DNA of 64,000 bases from Distichodus sexfasciatus (GCA_032718565.1 JAVGVS010000002.1:11356218-11420217); one strand, 5' to 3'. Shown: positions 22,201 to 31,942, numbered from the stretch's first letter. Made by a program: numbers and translations. Notes: a model not told the origin generated them from the letters alone.

Positions 22201-22691
22201 TTTTCATAAGTTTTATAAATGCATTAAGTCCCGACTTGCATCAGATACAAAAAACAAAGAAGAAAAGTAGACATAGAAGTACTTCAGAAATTTTTCAAAT
22301 AATATGAAGTGGCATGAGAGTGGTATTACTGTTACCATTGGGGGTAAGCAAGACCCTTACCCCCAAGTTAAATTTGAAAATGTGAGTGGCTCTGCATAAG
22401 AGCGTCTGATAAACGCTGTACATGTGAATGCAGTAAATACCTTCATTAGCATTAGAATTTTCTTAAAGTGTTGTATTAGTGATGAAACAAAAGTGAAAAA
22501 TCTTAAAAATCTTAATTCCATGTGTCCTTTAACAAAGTGAGTAATTTAATGTGAGTTCAGATGAATTCATTTATTTTATAAGCATATTTGGCTGCCATGG
22601 ATTTTTACTCAAAAGTGTGCATTGTGCCTCACAGGTTCACCACTACGTGACTGGACGCTATGCAGCTTATCACGAGCTGCCCATGGCCTGA
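10237..22691 (+). CDS. dera: Deoxyribose-phosphate aldolase, complete
   Basis: Class I aldolase that splits 2-deoxyribose 5-phosphate into glyceraldehyde 3-phosphate and acetaldehyde in the cytosol (EC 4.1.2.4). Nine coding exons: 10237-10267, 11581-11678, 11767-11914, 13585-13680, 13761-13895, 14604-14732, 19390-19502, 20157-20306 and 22635-22691 (TGA). All have GT-AG introns with matching phases. They total 957 nt, giving 318 aa, the same length as human DERA. The start ATG follows ATC and opens MSARNPGMELDLEWV, as in vertebrate orthologues. The Schiff-base lysine falls at K218 in SDFIKTSTGK. The second active-site lysine is K254 in GFKPAGGIR. The protein ends VTGRYAAYHELPMA. Intron 6 is large (4.66 kb) and holds an hAT element and a CpG-rich block; intron 3 holds a Tc1 copy. 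Exon 8 has an unusual (GT)n acceptor. Confidence 0.97.
10380..10570. repeat. Dispersed repeat, copy in dera intron 1
   Basis: Shares ordered blocks with dera intron 5 at about 14015-14200: TTTTTATTGC, GTAGTATT, ATATGCAAC, TTGCATGA or TTACATGA, and AATAAGTTACCCATGACC. Diverged and non-coding. Confidence 0.55.
10980..11090 (-). mobile_element. Degenerate SINE-like fragment
   Basis: GATTTGAACCACAAGTC and a later TTAGACCACTAGC look like the complement of a tRNA-like B-box and A-box region. Weak and decayed. Confidence 0.3.
12142..13052 (-). mobile_element. Tc1-like transposon, internally deleted
   Basis: The inverted termini read CAGTGCATCC(A/G)GAAAGTATT at both ends, extending through CAGCGCTCCACTTTTTCC. 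The copy lies in dera intron 3 in antisense orientation. A TA follows the right end (13053-13054); the left flank reads GA, a decayed TA. It is about 0.9 kb, against roughly 1.6 kb for intact family members. Confidence 0.88.
12345..12824 (-). pseudogene. Tc1 transposase C-terminal half
   Basis: An open frame of 159 codons keeps the second and third parts of the DDE catalytic core: FIFQHDNDPKHTTK with its aspartate, then WPSQSPDLNPTEHLWRDLK with the glutamate of the DD34E triad. The DNA-binding N-terminus and the first catalytic aspartate region are deleted, so it cannot act alone. The initiating methionine is an accident of the deletion joint. Confidence 0.88.
13145..13250. repeat. LINE 3'-end-type fragment
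   Basis: AATTTTATTTGTATAGCAC followed by AAAGCTTTACA and AAAGCTCTTTG resembles the 3' tails of common fish LINEs. Confidence 0.4.
14015..14230. repeat. Dispersed repeat, copy in dera intron 5
   Basis: Partner of the intron 1 copy at 10380-10570. It includes a short (AT)n tract and the shared AATAAGTTACCCATGACC block. Confidence 0.55.
14988..16105 (+). mobile_element. hAT transposon with perfect target duplication
   Basis: The termini are a perfect 15-bp inverted repeat, TAGAGCTGGGCGATA and TATCGCCCAGCTCTA. Both sides are flanked by the same 8-bp duplication GTGACAAC (14980-14987 and 16106-16113), diagnostic of hAT insertion. The 1118-bp copy keeps the start of a transposase gene. It lies in dera intron 6, sense orientation. 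Confidence 0.92.
15225..15800 (+). pseudogene. hAT transposase N-terminal remnant (BED finger)
   Basis: A frame starting MAAHASTSEELVSKS runs through VIWKWFGF, then the BED zinc-finger ligand pattern CKVCFKL ... HLRQRH-like (YLRQRHAPEW). It then frameshifts near 15540. Downstream, EEITDAVIFHIAKDMVPIYTVEKYGF and AIPRLYS are typical of ZBED-type hAT transposases. The dimerisation and catalytic domains are missing. Because the element still has intact ends, the gap is an internal deletion, not a truncated insertion. Confidence 0.8.
16600..17045. repeat. Mixed repeat fragments (SINE-like and hAT-like ends)
   Basis: A tRNA-like head with ATACGAGGTTGTGGGTTGAATTTC lies at about 16610-16665. AGAGGTCGACCGATATT at about 16711 is a common hAT-type left end without a partner. 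GGTCGACCCGCGCATCACTAG ends a different element at about 17040. The last two therefore look like a join of two truncated elements. Confidence 0.45.
17276..17301. repeat. (CA)n microsatellite
   Basis: About 13 dinucleotide units in dera intron 6. Confidence 0.9.
17310..18290. promoter_or_regulatory. CpG-rich non-coding block in dera intron 6 (candidate regulatory)
   Basis: A non-repetitive block whose base composition differs sharply from the AT-rich intron around it. CpG-rich segments are 17500-17550 and 17860-18240. Homeodomain-type TAAT and TTAATTA-like words occur near 17480-17620, and a paired GATA-type TTATC..GATAA near 17925-17955. A purine-only tract of about 100 bases lies at 17655-17760. 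There are no splice sites or long coding frame consistent with an exon of dera. A regulatory role is inference; an unannotated transcript start is also possible. Confidence 0.4.
18831..18918. repeat. Short inverted-repeat (hairpin) MITE
   Basis: GGATTAAACCTAGTC on the left pairs with GACTTAGGCTTAATCC on the right, around a short spacer. Simple foldback structure in dera intron 6, with no coding content. Confidence 0.5.
19200..19295 (+). mobile_element. SINE 3' fragment with conserved core
   Basis: GTAAGCCGTTCCGGATAAGAGCGTCTGA matches the 3' core of the SINE at 7646-7833. The head is gone. It sits about 95 bases upstream of dera exon 7. Confidence 0.5.
19565..19930. repeat. Old repeat (hAT-like left end plus LINE-like body)
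   Basis: TAGGCGTGGGCCGGCAT near 19568 resembles a hAT-type terminus. The following stretch, with GGCAGCCAGTGGAGAGATG, resembles 3' regions of fish LINEs; a similar decayed stretch lies at 25190-25420. Coordinates are approximate. Confidence 0.35.
19935..20108 (+). mobile_element. tRNA-derived SINE (GGTCACATTT family), partial
   Basis: Contains CACCGGTTCAAGTTCC (B-box region), GGTAAAGGTACCACTCAGGTACTCATG, GGGTCAAATGCAAAGGTCACA and the AATAATCACTTA tail of the family seen complete at 52371-52635. Confidence 0.7.
20123..20156 (+). promoter_or_regulatory. (GT)8 tract in the acceptor of dera exon 8
   Basis: The bases before the AG of exon 8 are a GT run (20123-20139) and then CGCATGTGATGATGCAG. 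No polypyrimidine tract is present. GU repeats in RNA are known binding sites for TDP-43 and CELF-type proteins. The sequence therefore suggests a weak or regulated acceptor. Confidence 0.6.
20740..21170. other. Unrecognised repeat-like stretch in dera intron 8
   Basis: GC-richer and purine-rich with GCCTCCCCAACTTTG, AGAGGTGAGAGGTGATAAGG and CCTTATCACATGATG. The base composition suggests a retroelement or LTR remnant, but I find no termini or coding motifs. Confidence 0.3.
21250..21560. repeat. hAT-type element ends in dera intron 8
   Basis: GCCGATTCTGATACGATTCCGATATCC followed by GGATCCCTA (about 21350-21390) is one decayed element end. TAGGCATGGGTCAGTTGCCGC and TATACCGCGGT near 21505 are the start of another. 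Partners were not found. Confidence 0.35.
22335..22425 (+). mobile_element. SINE 3' fragment with conserved core
   Basis: AGCAAGACCCTTAC and GTGGCTCTGCATAAGAGCGTCTG match the body and core of the SINE at 7646-7833. Confidence 0.55.
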
Positions 22692-23110
22692 GATCCTGTT
22701 CATGTGACCAGCGAGGACAAGAACCTTTCCCAATCAACCAACCACAAGAGAGAAAATCCTGACACATGGAGACTTCAGGAGGAATCAAGTTACTTGCTGC
22801 TGAAATTGAGACCATTGTAGAGTGAAGAAGTGTTGTGTGTTAAACCTGCTACCATTTCTAGGTTGGCACCTGACCAACTGTGCCTTAAATTTGTAACTTT
22901 TCTGTTACTGTTTGACCATTTCCCCCAGATGAATATCAGTATAAATGTCAAGAAGGTTTAAAAAATATGTTATTTAATTTCATCTCCAAAAGTTATGAGG
23001 ATGTTTAAGTTAATTAAGTTTATCTGTGTCTCTACTGTTAATGTGAGCTGTTTTTATGCTACAGGGCTGAAATTGTATGACTAAAGCTTAATTAAACAGT
23101 CATTTTCACA
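22692..23110 (+). other. dera 3' UTR
   Basis: Non-coding DNA after the dera stop, ending near an ATTAAA poly(A) signal at 23091-23096. No other gene starts here. Confidence 0.6.
23091..23096 (+). terminator. dera polyadenylation signal
   Basis: ATTAAA, the common variant signal, about 400 bases past the stop. Confidence 0.5.
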
Positions 23111-23129
23111 AGTTAGTTTTCTAGTGTTT

Positions 23130-23730
23130 CAGAGCATCACTGTTCCCCTTCTCGTACACTTTCCCAACTTTATGGCCTGGCATGTTGCATCAGCCTCCTC
23201 TATATCAAACGTCCAACCCGGCGCTGGCTAACCTCCTTAAGCATCTCTTAAGCTGCACCTGGGGTCACGGCGTCACTCACGGAGGGATGTATTATCTGAC
23301 TTGAGCTACGTTAATTTCATTAACTCCGCACCAAATGTGTGAAGTGTGTGTTGGGGATTAATTAAGGGGGGTTAAGTGAGTTTAAATGACCAGATCGAGC
23401 TGTGCGCCAATTTGGGCTTCATTTGAAGACGGAGGAACTTTCTTCTTCTTCTCTTCCCCCCCTTTCTTCTTTAATTAAGAGATCTCGGGCCGTGCCCTTG
23501 ACTGGAACTGAGGATAAATGAGTGAATTAATTGTAGAATGGAGAATGAGCTGGGAGAAGGGTTGAACCGAGGCGAAACTTCAGGAAAATGGAAGTAGATT
23601 CAGGCCACCGGGACTCGGGAAGCCAGAAAAATAATAAGGGCTGAGTTGGCAGTGAGACGATGTCTAATAAGCTGTTGAAAAGCTGGCGTTAGACTGTGGC
23701 TTTTAAGAATTAATATTCCCAGTCAGGGTT
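23130..23730. promoter_or_regulatory. Candidate regulatory block downstream of dera
   Basis: Non-repetitive, moderate GC, several TTAATTA-type words (about 23310-23370, 23470 and 23525), no coding frame. The texture matches that of conserved non-coding elements. This is inference without an alignment. Confidence 0.25.
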
Positions 23731-24289
23731 TTTTTTTTACCAATGTGAAAATAATTCTTTGTTCGAGTGAAAACATTAAATCAGTCTATAAACTGTTGTG
23801 AGAGATGCCACAATCTTCCATGGACTGGACTTTCTGAATCAACGGGATTGGTGGAACACGAGTCACCCTCTAGAGCATGCTCCATTTTAAGTGCCCCGAT
23901 CAAGGCAAGACCCAATTCCTCTGTGAAACTATTTGTGAGAAATTACGTGCACAAAAACAAAAGTAAATGCGTAAAAACATTTAAATGGCATTTTTCGCGT
24001 TGTAAACACAAGTGCTGTTTGTGAGCGCGCGCGGGCGAGTGCTATTACTCGCTAAAACGCTCCAGTTTGGGAGTTCGGTTAAATCTCCCCCTTTATTACA
24101 CACAAAAGTCATCTTTTAGCTGATAACCACAACAACCAGCGTCCTACTCACAATACAGCCATTCATTTTACACTTTATACCATAAATTTACACTTTATAT
24201 ATATTTTTTGTTGTGATTATTGTTTTTATGATTGTTCTACTTCCTTTTTTGTGATTATTGTTTTTTATTATTGTTTTTATGATTATTCT

Positions 24290-24368
24290 ACTTCCTTTTA
24301 TGTAAAGCACTTTGAATTACCTCTGTGTATGAAATGTGCTATATAAATAAATTTGCCTTGCCTTGCCT
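24290..24368 (+). mobile_element. LINE 3' tail ending in (CCTTG)n
   Basis: GTAAAGCACTTTGAATTACC, TATGAAATGTGCTATATAAATAAA and TTGCCTTGCCTTGCC form the well-known 3' end of a fish LINE family. The preceding ATTGTTTTTATGATT repeats are part of the same unit. Confidence 0.65.
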
Positions 24369-24613
24369 AATTGAGTTTTTCAGCGGCCCCACCTCCATCA
24401 CGTTATTTTGACGCAGCTCCGAGTGGCAGGGGATTGTGGGAAATGTTGTTCTCTCAGTAAGGCCAAAAGCAGCTCATTTTATACGTAGGTCAAGATGTGT
24501 CCAAGTATTTCTTCATGTTCAATTAATCAGATTTTTTCCCTCAATTTTATAATGTAATAATCAATAGGGGAAAAAAATAATTAATTAATCAAAAAAATCT
24601 ATATTCTGATGGA

Positions 24614-25080
24614 CAGGGTTCCCACGGGTTCTTGAAATCCTTGTTTGTGAATCTGAACAAATAAGTTAAAGGCCCTGAAAAGTTTTTGAAAACAGGCATA
24701 AAAAGACACCGTCCTTGGATTCCGCGCCGGGCCCGCTCTCGATGTCGTTCCGGGGGCAGAGGTGGTGCAGTAAAACAGTAATGTACATCTTGAATGTATG
24801 TAGCGTGGACATATCCATGCATTGTGGATATGAATGTAGGCTATGAATATTATTGACATGAATCTAGGTTATACATTCAGTCCACTTTCTTACATTAATT
24901 TTGTCCAAACAACTTCTATGCCATTCACAGTCTTTTATTGAATTTGCATCTAAAATTGTTTATTGATAACATATTCAGCGGTAGCAGTAGGTAAATGCCA
25001 CCGCGTGTGGTCCTTGAATTTGAGGATATACGTTCTGGAAAGTCCTTGAATTTGATGTTAACTAAGGTGTGGGAACCCTG
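24614..25080. mobile_element. hAT-type MITE
   Basis: The termini are CAGGGTTCCCAC and GTGGGAACCCTG, flanked by GATGGA on both sides (24608-24613 and 25081-25086). Subterminal GTCCTTGAA-like motifs appear at both ends. 467 bp, no transposase. Confidence 0.75.
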
Positions 25081-25189
25081 GATGGATAAATAGAAATGGC
25101 CAAAAAGTTGTTTTCTCCACCTGGCACTAACCATGATTTAGGTTGTCACCTTTTTTGAGCCCTTTCGAGTTTGCAGGTAAGGATGATAA

Positions 25190-25430
25190 TAATGGACTCT
25201 AATAGCAATGGGAAGTTCATTCCACTGCTGAGGAGCCATAACTGAGAAAAGTCAGTCTTTTGAGACAAGCAGTTCTTAATGCTCTGAGAGGATGAGAAAT
25301 GACAAGCTGCTTGATCAGTGCCAATAAGTGGTTTATTTTTGGTCTTAAAAGCAACTATTAAGGATTTGATCCTAATCTGGAACGTCGTAGGGAGCCATTG
25401 CAGTATGGCACTGTATGATGAGTTTTATTT
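25190..25430. repeat. Old LINE-like fragment
   Basis: Resembles the stretch at 19640-19900 in texture (GAGCCATTGCAG, GAAAAGTCAG, TTGGTCTTAAAAG). Low certainty. Confidence 0.3.
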
Positions 25431-25659
25431 TCAACTTAAGTATGTTTTTATATTACAGTAGGTGAAATGCTAAATTAATGTGAAAATGATTGTTACATTA
25501 AATGTTGTAAATAGATATTTTTGCCTAGTTACAAAAGGGTTATAGAAAGCCTGCTTTTTGTGGATTAGCTGCATAGGTCACAGCAATTATTGAACTGTAT
25601 TGCAGTCTATAAACCCATACACGTCGCTATAATTCAGAATCTCAACCTCAGTACACTAA

Positions 25660-25820
25660 CTCAGGTATTGGCTAGCGTAATGAATAGGGAGTTGGCCTTG
25701 TAAAAGTCTGGAATAATGTACCGAGGTATTCATGAGCATGGCACCGTCCCCAAGCACTGCGCTCCAGGATGGGTCAAATACAGAGGTCACTTTTGGTCAC
25801 AATGAGAAAAAATCACTCAC
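25660..25820 (+). mobile_element. tRNA-derived SINE (GGTCACATTT family), decayed
   Basis: GAGGTATTCATGAGCATGGCACCGTCCCCAAGCACTGC, GATGGGTCAAATACAGAGGTCAC and AATCACTCAC follow the order of the complete copy at 52371-52635. The head is decayed. Confidence 0.65.
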
Positions 25821-25938
25821 ATAAACTTAACTGAATGTATATCCATAACAATCAGGAATGAATCAAAAAGAAATGATGATACACAGCCCTACTCAAAAGA
25901 CCCTACATTTTACTTTATGTTTGTCGTTGTGTAGTTTG

Positions 25939-25955
25939 TCCAGTAGAGGGCACAC
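25939..25955 (+). promoter_or_regulatory. CTCF-like motif
   Basis: TGTCCAGTAGAGGGCACAC fits the core pattern CCASYAGRKGGC of vertebrate CTCF. One motif by eye, occupancy unknown; fish repeats can carry such words. Confidence 0.35.
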
Positions 25956-25989
25956 TGGAACTCCACTGTAACTGTACAAAATTAATGTG

Positions 25990-26860
25990 TTTAAAGTCTG
26001 TTTTAACCCCCTCCCACGCAAAACGGATCCCTAAAGTCGGATGAGCAACAGCTTGAATAACGGTTCCATCAGTGCCTTCATGTTGAGAGTTCTGGACAAG
26101 ATTAAAAGGAATAGTGAATAATATCTGCCATGCGCTGCCATTAAAACAGCCGACTGGACTGAAATTGAAACTGCACGGGACGAGTGTGACATTAACGGAA
26201 AAGGGACTGCCATTACTGGAAAGTCTGCTCGTGCTAGTTTCTTTGGAGCTGCGTTTCCGTTTTCAATGTTGATTAATAATGGAGACTGAATGGCAGTCGT
26301 GTGGATGTGTTTCATTAGCCGCAGCCTGGCTATAGGACATAAGCCCTGAGCGGAAGGGGCTGAGTAAGAGTGATGAAGCCTCGCGTCTCTGTCTGGCTCC
26401 CTCCACCTCCCCGAGGCCGTGACAGATTAGCTCCACTTACATAAAGGCATGTAGATCATCTGCAATCTGGACCCACGGCCTGCACCGCAGCGCCAGATAA
26501 GACTGAAGGATTGAGTCGGCCTCCAGATTGATTCCACCCTCCGCCGAGAGCACTCTCTCTTTCTTCTCTCGCTCTCTCTTTTTCTCCCTATTTCTCCCCC
26601 CTCGTTCTCCCACTCTTTCTGTCGCTCACTCTCCTTAAGGTCTTCTGTCACGCAACTTGCCTGGCCTCTGGTTATGTGTTTTCCTTTCAAACATGCTGGA
26701 AAATCTCGCCGTATACAGAGTGTGTAATTATTGCATTTCCACCTTAATACTCCGACCTCGGTGGCTCCGTCAGCGGGTAAAAGCAGCGCCGCTATGCAAT
26801 TTAACACAGCCATTAATAATGACCAAAACCTCATACAAAAAGGGCCTATAGGCTCAAATC
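25990..26860. promoter_or_regulatory. Candidate regulatory block
   Basis: Non-repetitive with mixed GC, including GATTAATAATGG, CAGATAAGACTG and ACAGATTAG words, and a pyrimidine-rich tract at 26545-26625. The open frames across it lack splice or domain support. Candidate conserved non-coding DNA. Confidence 0.25.
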
Positions 26861-26869
26861 ACGTTGTTC

Positions 26870-28140
26870 ACGTTGTAGCCCAAAATGAGATTTAAAGCCT
26901 AAAACCAAATGAGATTTTTTTGTCCAATGAAGGGCACAAGATTGATGCCTTTATGGATATATTCATTTGTCATATAAGTCTAATTTGATTATGGGGTCAC
27001 ACACTGAATGAAATGTAAATTAATTAAGTTTCCGGAAAACAGATGCCATGGGGAATAGCTAAATTACAGTTGAATTATTCATTAGAAAGTAGGGGCTTTA
27101 GTGCTTGAGGCACAATTTTTGCATTTGACAAAACTCATTACATTTGACGTAAGCCGACCAAATCTTAAAATCATGCTAATACTGTCTATATCATTTGTAT
27201 TTTTATTATGGAATTATAAGTACCACCTAAGATATTTTATGTCATCAAGTGCAACATAACATGCAGTGAAAGTCTTAGATTAGTGTGGTGTTGTTTTTTT
27301 TTTACCTTTTGAGCATTTTGAGTAAATTACATGGTCGCTATATACACGACTGTGTTGCGCATTATGACAAAGAATAGGTCAGCGTCATGGTCCTTTTAAC
27401 AGAGTGTCTGAATCTGCCAACTGGCCAGAGTGGCTCTCACTCACTCTCTGACACATCCCTTTGCTCAGACTGATTGCTTTCCTGTTGTTTTATTCATCAG
27501 TGTTTTTTTATCTAGGGAGCTGATGTGAAAAATGGCATGGTCCGGGAGGTGTTTGCACACCGAAAAGCTGTTTGTAATGAGACGTTAGTCACATGTCAAC
27601 TACACTCATTACAGGCCCGGGCCTGGATTTGTCATCGCCGGGGTTAGAAGTCGGGGCTGGGAGGGGGAGGCAGCGTTGTAAGGTCCAGACTTTTCATCAA
27701 TTATCCACTTCAGTAGGTACTGTATCCATTCTTGCACTGATTCATGACAGGCTTTAATGTGACTGAGAGAGCAGGAATGGTAGATTTTAGATTTATATTT
27801 GTAACGAGGACCAATAATACTGCGATTCTTAAAAAGGAAAGTGATATATCAGATCGGGGATGTGGGCTGAAATATCTAGAAGTCGTCCTATATTTATATA
27901 CGTGACAGAATGTCATTTTTTCTCCCCGATGGCAGGCCAGCTTGGTGGGGCCGAGTCATTAACATACCAAAAGACTGTGATAAATAGTGTAAAATGACAA
28001 ATGCGTAAAACAAAATGTCTTGAGTGCACTTCAGAATGAGACTCTGCATAAATGCGAACAGTTTGACACAGCAAAAGTGATGGATTTGACAATGTTTGGT
28101 GACAGTAGGTGTCGGTATTTTGACACATTGGTGTTGACAT
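26870..28140. other. Gene-free stretch, nothing firm
   Basis: AT-rich with a GC-richer part at 27590-27680. No recognisable repeat termini, RNA gene or coding exon. Confidence 0.35.
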
Positions 28141-28143
28141 GTG

Positions 28144-29380
28144 CTATTTTGGTGACTTAAAGGGGTGGCCCTGATTTGACCAAACATCACTACGGGGCAC
28201 AGTTGGATTTATTCATAAGCATGAAAAGATTAGGAAAAATGACAGATAGTAGCAGCACATTGTCAATACTGTTGTCTATATTACAAAAATGTATTTGCTG
28301 TAATGAATTTATAATTATATGCTAGAGATGGGGTCAAGACCATCTAAACTGAGACCGATAACAGTGTCTGTTGAGACCGAGACAAGACCAAGACTCTAAA
28401 GGGCCGAGACCGAGACGAGACAGAGACCAAGGCGGGGTGGACCAATGAACGTTTTACACCCCATGACAAATAAGTGGAACATGCAAAGCCTAAGCAACAA
28501 TAAACGTTTATTCAATATTTGTCTCTTGCATATCTATAATGAGGAAATCACTTCACTGGACGCAGTTATCCAAACTGATCACATCACATGTTAAACTCAA
28601 CAAACCACAGTGAACACTCCTCAAGACCAAACTCACTGTTTCATTGGAGTGCAGAGTTTTTGTTATGCGGCGACATTCAATGGCTTAGTGCTGTGAAAAA
28701 AAATAAGGTTAGTGCCAGATGGATACACTTCTTATCAATTTGGTATCCATCTGGATACAGAACAAACTATTTGATAACAAACAATGCATTTTCCTATATT
28801 TTTTTCCCTATTGATTGCTCTCTAACATTATAAAATAGAAAAAATGTTCAATTGAAAATGAAGAAATACCAAAGTTTTGGGTAATGATGAGCTTTTTTTG
28901 ACTCATTTTGGCCTATATAATGAGCTATCATATACAGATAAAAATGCAATTAAAGCTTCCTTTAAATTAGAGGTTGTGAAGCTCAGTGGTTTCAATGAAA
29001 ATGCAAACAGAGAAGCTCTTTGCTCTTTTCTGTGTGAGCTCAGCACCTAGCTTACACTTCAGCTATTTTGGTGACTAAAAGAGGTGGCCATGATTTGACC
29101 AAACAAGTCTTTGGGGCAAATAGAAGCATGACTGGATTAATTTATAAGCTTTAAAAGGCTGAAACATGACTGATGGTAGTGGCAAATTGGCAACATGGTT
29201 GTCCACTACTACCAAAAATATATTTGCTGTGCTCTAATTACTATTATATAACAATTAAAATGCGATTAAAGCTTCCTTGGATTCAACGATGTGAAGCCCA
29301 GCGGTTTTTCACGGATGAAGCAAACAGACAAGCTCTTAGCTTTGTGCTATCTGAGCTCAGTGCCTAGCTTACACTTCAGC
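28144..29380. repeat. Local tandem duplication, first copy split by an insertion
   Basis: Copy B is continuous at 29063-29380. Copy A is the same unit split into 28144-28322 and 28937-29062. Both begin CTATTTTGGTGACT(T/A)AA, share GACCAAACA, CTGTA..GAATTTAT/TCTAATTA, ATTAAAGCTTCCTT and GCTTACACTTCAGCT, and meet head to tail at 29062. Confidence 0.75.
28323..28936. mobile_element. Insertion within duplicated unit (GAGACCGAGAC element plus shared repeat)
   Basis: About 614 bp present in copy A but absent from copy B. It opens with AGAGATGGGGTCAAGACC and a GAGACCGAGAC-rich part. It ends with the AT-rich repeat that also occurs at 916-1175 in a helb intron. ATATG and ATATAC words flank the joints. 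It probably represents a transposable element. Confidence 0.6.
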
Positions 29381-29389
29381 TCAACTGCA

Positions 29390-30350
29390 GGATCTCGACT
29401 GCCAGCTCGAGCCAAGAAACTGGAGGAAAGCAGACAGGCCTTGTGCTAGAGTCTTCCAAGATGCACAGCTGCCAGGCTTACGCCTGTCTAAGGCCCGGCA
29501 CAGTTCAGCTCGCCTGGGGAAAACTGCCTTGGTTTTTGAGGCAAGCAGCAGCTCCAGAAATAAAATAGTGAAAGGATTGAGTTGGCTTGTTCAGGAAAAG
29601 AAGTCAGTAAGAGTGCTAGCTTTTAATTCCCATCTGTCCAATAAGTTCCGTCACTGCAAGTGCGACCTTCGCCCACAGTCTTGCCCTCCCCACAAAAGGT
29701 CAGCCGCACTCGTTCCTCCTCTAACCCCTGCGACGTGTGGACCCACGAACCAGGTGAGGAAAGTGAATTTAATTGACTCTCCGGCCGTAATGATATTAAT
29801 GATGCAATTAAAACAAGCACCGGCTTCTGAGGTTGTCTGAGAAACAGGTAGTGATGGCTGCTACCCGGGGACTTCACTAGTGTCAGTCTGGGCCTTCTGA
29901 TGCTGCCGTGATGCGTGCAAAAGCAGAGGGGCCGGATCAGGCGGGCGGCAGGCGGGCAGGCGGACGTCGACCGAGTGTCTCCCACCGCGCACGCGCCCGT
30001 CTTTGAGCGCTGACCTTGGCACAGAGCTCCCCAGTGACAGAGAAGAGATGGAATACATGTATTTGAGATCAAACCCCCTGCTCGAGAGCTCACCTGGCTC
30101 TGAAGTCTCTCTGCCTCTGACGGCCCGGTGCCGCAGCTGCCCTCGTCGGCTGCAAATTAAAGACAAACGTTAATTAGCTTCGGTTTCTCTCGAATCTGCG
30201 CCAGATAAATTATTTGTCATTGACAGATTGGCACAGTATTTATTATCCATTAGGGCCGGGTGCGATGGTTAGAGTAGACGGCGAGTTCATAGGAGAGGGA
30301 ATTTGACTACTGGTGCTTACTAAAATGTGGGCCTGAGAAAAGAGAAGGAA
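29390..30350. promoter_or_regulatory. Candidate regulatory block with CpG-rich core
   Basis: CpG-rich at 29930-30000 (GGCGGACGTCGACC, CCGCGCACGCGCCCG) and flanked by AT-rich words such as TTAATTAGC and GATAAATTATTTG. No coding gene found. Candidate non-coding functional DNA. Confidence 0.25.
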
Positions 30351-30359
30351 AAAACAGGA

Positions 30360-31660
30360 ACCATTGAGTTAAGTAAATTCTTCCCATTTTTATTGGCCTC
30401 GAACCTCCAGGGGCCGTATCTGGATTGCATTTATTCTTGAAGTGTAGCTTTTTCATTAGCAATTTCAGAAACAGAATTTCTTTTCAGAGCAGAAAGCTTT
30501 TCAAGAACTGGCCCTTGTTGACATGACCCAATGCTGCATTCATACCACCTTTTTGCACTGTCAACAAGAAATAAAAGCTGTCCCTGGACGCTTAATGCAA
30601 TTCCCATATTTGATGATCAATGAGTACGGTAACCAAGCTAAAAATCCCCTTCGCCAAGGATCTTCAGAGGCTCGCTGCAATTGATGGGGCGTCTCTGGTA
30701 TTACCAATCTGGCTTGCATTTGCAAGGCTGTGCTTTACACTGCAATTGGGTTTACCAAGCACAAAAGGCCACAATCACAGAGCAATCAATATGGAAATAT
30801 CCCCCCTGTGCTCCCCGATAAATGAAATGCAGTCAGGGGAGGGTGATGGCAAGGGCGGAGGTGGAGGAGGCGAAACGCCTCAGAGCCGCACTCCCTGCTT
30901 CGCGACGTTTGATGGATGCTCCAAAAACGCGGCAGCGATCCGTATCGATCCTCCTTTTTCAATCGGACCGAACATAATTATCGGTTTGGCTTCCGTCTCC
31001 TACGAGGCCGATGAGAGCAATCTTGAAAAATGCGTTGAGACCCCCAGGTTTAAATACCACAGCTCAAAACAACAAAACTTTGGCGAACTTACCAAAAAGG
31101 ATCAGAGTGCTGCAGCTGTGGAATGGAGGAGAACGCTTGTGCGTAATATTGTGGAGAAGTTTCAGTGAGAATTAGCAGACACTTGAAGAGCAGACAGACA
31201 ACCAGACTGCTTTCTGGAGAATTGAGATGAAGACATGGAGCTATTCTTTGCAGTCCTCAAGCCTTCTGACAAGCGCATGCTGTTTCTGTCTGCCTTTGAG
31301 AGTGCCAGCGAAGGCCTTGACTGCAGAGGGCGTTTCCGTAGATGCTCTTCCCCTTTGCGTTCGGTGTGTCTGATTTTAAAGAAGTAGATGCCTCTACTCG
31401 GCTTTAAAGAGAGGAAGAAAAAAATGTTGCCTTCTAACGTTCATCCTCAGTACCTCCCCAACCTACGCCATGTTACACATTCGAGATCTGGCGCCAGTCA
31501 GTCAAGTTACCTGCACGTTCACAGCGAGGATTCAGGATCCCGTTAATTGCGCTTATTACGCCGCCGTCCGGCGTGCCAGAGAGCCACCAGTTAGTGTGGA
31601 GCTAGAATAATTGTTTGGGATGAGGATTCTCAGCGGACAGCTCAGAGCCTGTTGGCAGGC
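30360..31660. promoter_or_regulatory. Non-repetitive block containing a 182-codon open frame
   Basis: The frame 30620-31168 starts MSTVTKLKIPFAKD and has a glycine run, but no domain, signal or splice partner. It reads like an open frame by chance in non-repetitive DNA. The block (TATCGATCC, CATAATTATCGG and similar words) fits candidate conserved non-coding DNA better than a gene. Confidence 0.25.
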
Positions 31661-31889
31661 GTTTGAAGTTTGCCCTGACATTGGGAAAAACTCAAGGGCT
31701 TGGGGTGGGATGGTGTGGTGTGGGGGTGGGGGGATGCTCTCAAATGAGACAGGAAGAGGAAAAAGTCAGAAAGATAGAGAAAAGAATAAAGAAACAGAGA
31801 TGGAGGCGAGTCAACTTCAGAAGTAGTAAGTGGTGTTTTATTTTGAAGCCGAAAGCAGCAATGAGTGGCCTGTGTACACGAAGCAGGCT

Positions 31890-31942
31890 GAGTGTGTGTG
31901 TGAGTCTAAAAGGGAGACTGTGTGTGTGTGTGTGTATGTGAG
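31890..31942. repeat. GT-rich microsatellite
   Basis: Interrupted GT runs, the longest around 31919-31935. Confidence 0.8.
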
